NCBI GenBank assembly: GCA_002780065.1
Contig: PEWQ01000153.1
Location: 1-9,525 of the forward strand
DNA length: 9,525 nucleotides
Source: Candidatus Hydrogenedentes bacterium CG07_land_8_20_14_0_80_42_17
Lineage (GTDB): Bacteria; UBA8481
Direction: 5' to 3'
In this document: positions 7,621 through 9,525 of the stretch, one piece after another
How positions within the stretch are numbered: position 1 is the stretch's first letter
Layout of the letters: each line of letters starts with the position of its first letter
Program-made: the position numbers and the translations under genes
The notes under the pieces: model-generated
Told to the model about the DNA's origin: nothing
The model's database searches: none
What the model saw: only the letters and a program-made list of their open reading frames with translations

Positions 7621-8248
7621 GAAATCACCGCGTCCTACAATTCTATTTGTCATCTCAGCTCCGTCCGGCGCAGGCAAATCGACGCTTGTTCAAAAGTTGC
7701 TCGAGTGCGATAAATCCCTTATCTTTTCCATCTCGACTACAACCAGACAAATTCGCTCCGGTGAACGCGACGGCACGGATTATTTTTTTACAGATAGAGC
7801 AACTTTTCTTCAAAAAGTCGAGAACGGAGAATTCATGGAGCATGCAGAGGTACACGGAAATCTTTACGGAACTGAATGGAAAAATTTACGCAGAGCCAAA
7901 GAGAATTCTTCTGACCTTTTGCTCGATATCGATGTGCAGGGTGGAGGGCAAATCAGAGTTCTCATTAAAGAAAAAAAAATCCCTAACGACTTGAAATTTG
8001 TAATTCCTGTTCTCATCTTCATTATGCCTCCTTCTCTTTCCGCTCTTGAATCAAGATTAAAAAATAGGCATACCGACTCGGACGAAATTATTGCTCGCCG
8101 TTTGAAGAATGCCGAAGCCGAAATCATTAAAGGAAAAAATTACGATCACATCGTCATCAACAATGAAATAGATGATGCTGTAAAAAAATTGCGTGAAATA
8201 GTCGAACTCGAGCGAGAGCGGGCGGCAGTCAGGATGGTTCTGCAGTAA
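7604..8248 (+). CDS. gmk: Guanylate kinase
   Basis: Guanylate kinase phosphorylates GMP (or dGMP) to GDP with ATP in the cytosol, an essential step in guanine nucleotide supply. The 214-residue protein has the P-loop SAPSGAGKST (18-27), the GMP-binding STTTR and SGERDGTDYFF segments, EHAEVHGNLYGT, DIDVQGGGQIR, and the lid region RLKNRHTDSDEIIARRLKNAE. It is slightly longer than typical (about 205) because of an extra stretch, about ten residues, after DIDVQGGGQIR (KEKKIPNDLKFVIP); this stretch is encoded over a nine-adenine run at about 7971-7979. The gene overlaps yicC. ATG 7604 and ATG 7610 are both possible, as GGGAG (7595-7599) sits four bases before the first and ten before the second. 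All catalytic motifs look intact. Confidence 0.96.
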   Translation: MQMSSEKSPRPTILFVISAPSGAGKSTLVQKLLECDKSLIFSISTTTRQIRSGERDGTDYFFTDRATFLQKVENGEFMEHAEVHGNLYGTEWKNLRRAKENSSDLLLDIDVQGGGQIRVLIKEKKIPNDLKFVIPVLIFIMPPSLSALESRLKNRHTDSDEIIARRLKNAEAEIIKGKNYDHIVINNEIDDAVKKLREIVELERERAAVRMVLQ

Positions 8249-9238
8249 ATGTCGACGGATAGAATATGGAAAAAAATCATTATTGAGAATCTTGGTTATT
8301 CTATTGGCGAGCGGCTATTGATAATCTCGGACAAAGAGATCGAAATCCCTATTCCTGCCGAACTTCCAGTTTCCGCTGAAATATGCGTTGCTCCGTCTTC
8401 TGGCGGTCATGGAATGGAGCCGGCTCTGGAAGTTTGGGAAGCCGCATTCGGCGCTGCAAGCGCGGCGCTGGAATTTAATGGCGTATTCGAAAAAATAATT
8501 TCAAAGAAATTAGATAGTATCGGCGAATCCTTTCTCGATAACTGGATAAGTAAAGCCGCTCCTCTGGCGCCAAATGCAGTAATTGCGATCACACATTTTT
8601 CAACTTCTCATACTCTCTTCAGAAAATTGCTGAATAGAGCCGGAACAAGATATGCGTCTATTCCATTATTCGAACCGTATCTGCTTCGAGAAAACGGGCC
8701 GATAGATATTGATTATCTCCAGTTAGAAGATAGATGCCGCAAACTCTACAATAAAATTAATGGCGCAAAGAAGATTAAAATTACAGCGCCTAACGGAACT
8801 GACTTAGAACTTGAAGTCGAAGGAAGACAATTTCATATCGATGACGGAAATCTTACAAAAAAAGGTTCGTTCGGAAATTTGCCTGCCGGCGAAATTTACA
8901 TTGCTCCGCTGGAAGGACGTTCGAATGGAACTTTGGTAATCGAAGATGGATCTGAAATTCATGTTGAAGACGGAGCTGTGGTAGAAATTTTTGGCGAGTC
9001 GAAACTGAGTAGAATCTTTTCAGAGCATTCGGACTGGCTAAAGATTGCTGAGCTTGGGATCGGAATGAATGACCGCGCCAATCGAACTGATAACGTTCTG
9101 GAGGCCGAAAAGATACTTAGCACGGTTCACATCGCGTTCGGAGACAATTCAGGTTTCGGAGGAACTCAGCGGATTCCATATCATGTTGACCATGTCGTTT
9201 TTAATCCAACGCTTATTGCCGACAGTATTTATTTATAG
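8249..9238 (+). CDS. M29-like metallo-aminopeptidase (aminopeptidase T family, COG2309-type)
   Basis: A 329-residue protein whose C-terminal half carries the metal-ligand pattern of M29 aminopeptidases: GEIYIAPLEG (E215), AELGIGMN (E268), STVHIAFGDN (H294) and HVDHVV (H312, D314). This matches in order the two Glu, two His and one Asp of the dinuclear metal site in thermophilic AmpS/AmpT enzymes. Family members remove N-terminal residues from peptides in the cytosol; the specificity here is unknown. It is shorter than the classical ~410-residue enzymes, lacking part of the N-terminal region, but resembles shorter COG2309 proteins. The ATG follows the gmk TAA with no gap, and AGGATGG upstream may serve as the ribosome binding site. 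The last base of its TAG stop is in the second repeat element, and the protein ends soon after the HVDHVV motif (FNPTLIADSIYL), so the insertion may have trimmed the tail. Confidence 0.85.
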   Translation: MSTDRIWKKIIIENLGYSIGERLLIISDKEIEIPIPAELPVSAEICVAPSSGGHGMEPALEVWEAAFGAASAALEFNGVFEKIISKKLDSIGESFLDNWISKAAPLAPNAVIAITHFSTSHTLFRKLLNRAGTRYASIPLFEPYLLRENGPIDIDYLQLEDRCRKLYNKINGAKKIKITAPNGTDLELEVEGRQFHIDDGNLTKKGSFGNLPAGEIYIAPLEGRSNGTLVIEDGSEIHVEDGAVVEIFGESKLSRIFSEHSDWLKIAELGIGMNDRANRTDNVLEAEKILSTVHIAFGDNSGFGGTQRIPYHVDHVVFNPTLIADSIYL

Positions 9239-9363
9239 GGTCAGGCTTGAACTTTTTTACTTTTTCATTTTTTTATTTCAAAAATTTGTGGTATTTGTAA
9301 CTCTAATCAGATAGTATTTCTATTTATGTTTACCAAAAAGGAAAAAAGTTCAAGCCTGACCCC
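9238..9363 (+). mobile_element. MITE-like element, copy 2
   Basis: This second copy matches copy 1 base for base except for T at 9315 (C in copy 1); the outermost G of copy 1 is A here (9237). It has the same long terminal inverted repeats and the same orientation relative to the downstream gene. Its left edge overlaps the TAG stop of the aminopeptidase gene. It carries the same ATG (9326-9328), which reads in frame and without a stop into the carbon-nitrogen hydrolase gene starting at 9383. It encodes no transposase. Its potential hairpin could also act on transcript ends between the two genes, but no classical terminator with a U-tract is evident. Confidence 0.75.
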
Positions 9364-9382
9364 AAATACCAAATACAAATAT

Positions 9383-9525
9383 ATGAAGATCGGAGTTATC
9401 CAAATAAATTCAATTAATGATCTTGAAGTCAATAAGGAAAAAATTAATTTTTTGATTCGCAGTGCCGTGCTTGATGGAGCCAAAGCTGTCTTTCTACCCG
9501 AAGTAGCTTTTTTTAGAGGCGCATC
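9383..9525 (+). CDS. Carbon-nitrogen hydrolase (nitrilase superfamily), N-terminal fragment
   Basis: Only the first 47 codons are present; the gene runs off the right edge. MKIGVIQINS followed by a helix rich in Asn/Lys/Ile and then GAKAVFLPEVAF is the typical N-terminus of the nitrilase superfamily; E40 in LPE would be the catalytic Glu of the Glu-Lys-Cys triad. Related enzymes hydrolyse amides or nitriles, for example omega-amidase, deaminated-glutathione amidase or N-carbamoylputrescine amidase; the subfamily cannot be decided from this fragment. The start at 9383 matches the family's usual N-terminus but has no nearby Shine-Dalgarno sequence. An alternative in-frame ATG at 9326 lies in the repeat element and would add 19 residues of low-complexity sequence. 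Confidence 0.8.
   Translation, partial: MKIGVIQINSINDLEVNKEKINFLIRSAVLDGAKAVFLPEVAFFRGA

Overview
The window is bacterial chromosomal DNA of moderate-to-low G+C, tightly packed with two divergent gene groups. I cannot name the organism. The yicC-gmk pair, the strong AAGGAG ribosome binding site before yicC, and the overlapping stop/start junctions are ordinary for bacteria. The very long coiled-coil protein and the dispersed GGGGTCAGGCTTGAAC element suggest a genome from a poorly studied, probably uncultured lineage; that placement is inference.

Left half, minus strand (about 1-4782): ridA (an enamine/imine deaminase) is followed, with a one-base TAATG overlap, by a giant gene that runs off the left edge. 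Its product has an N-terminal STAS-like domain, two tandem CxxC-x10-CxxC zinc ribbons, and then more than 1,200 residues of almost unbroken heptad coiled coil. I checked the whole frame from 4363 to the left edge and it has no stop codon. The coil contains a recent 147-bp tandem duplication (49 residues, exactly seven heptads) and a run of five 21-bp units (one heptad each), so it seems to grow by heptad-phased duplication.

Centre (4783-4922): the short divergent intergenic region is mostly taken up by a ~127-bp MITE-like element with ~29-bp terminal inverted repeats. A near-identical copy in the same orientation lies 4,403 bp to the right (about 9237-9363).

Right half, plus strand (4923-9238): an operon-like series of five genes: a B12-binding-type radical SAM enzyme, a short atypical receiver-domain protein, yicC (endoribonuclease family), gmk (guanylate kinase), and an M29-like metallo-aminopeptidase. 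The junctions are two ATGA overlaps, one 11-17 nt overlap and one directly abutting stop/start, so translational coupling is likely. After the second element copy, a carbon-nitrogen hydrolase gene begins and runs off the right edge.

The most notable non-genic signal is how the element relates to the genes. Copy 1 carries the only plausible ATG of the radical SAM gene. Copy 2 carries the same ATG in frame with the downstream hydrolase, and its left edge falls in the stop codon of the aminopeptidase gene. The element therefore seems to reshape gene ends and may supply translation starts.
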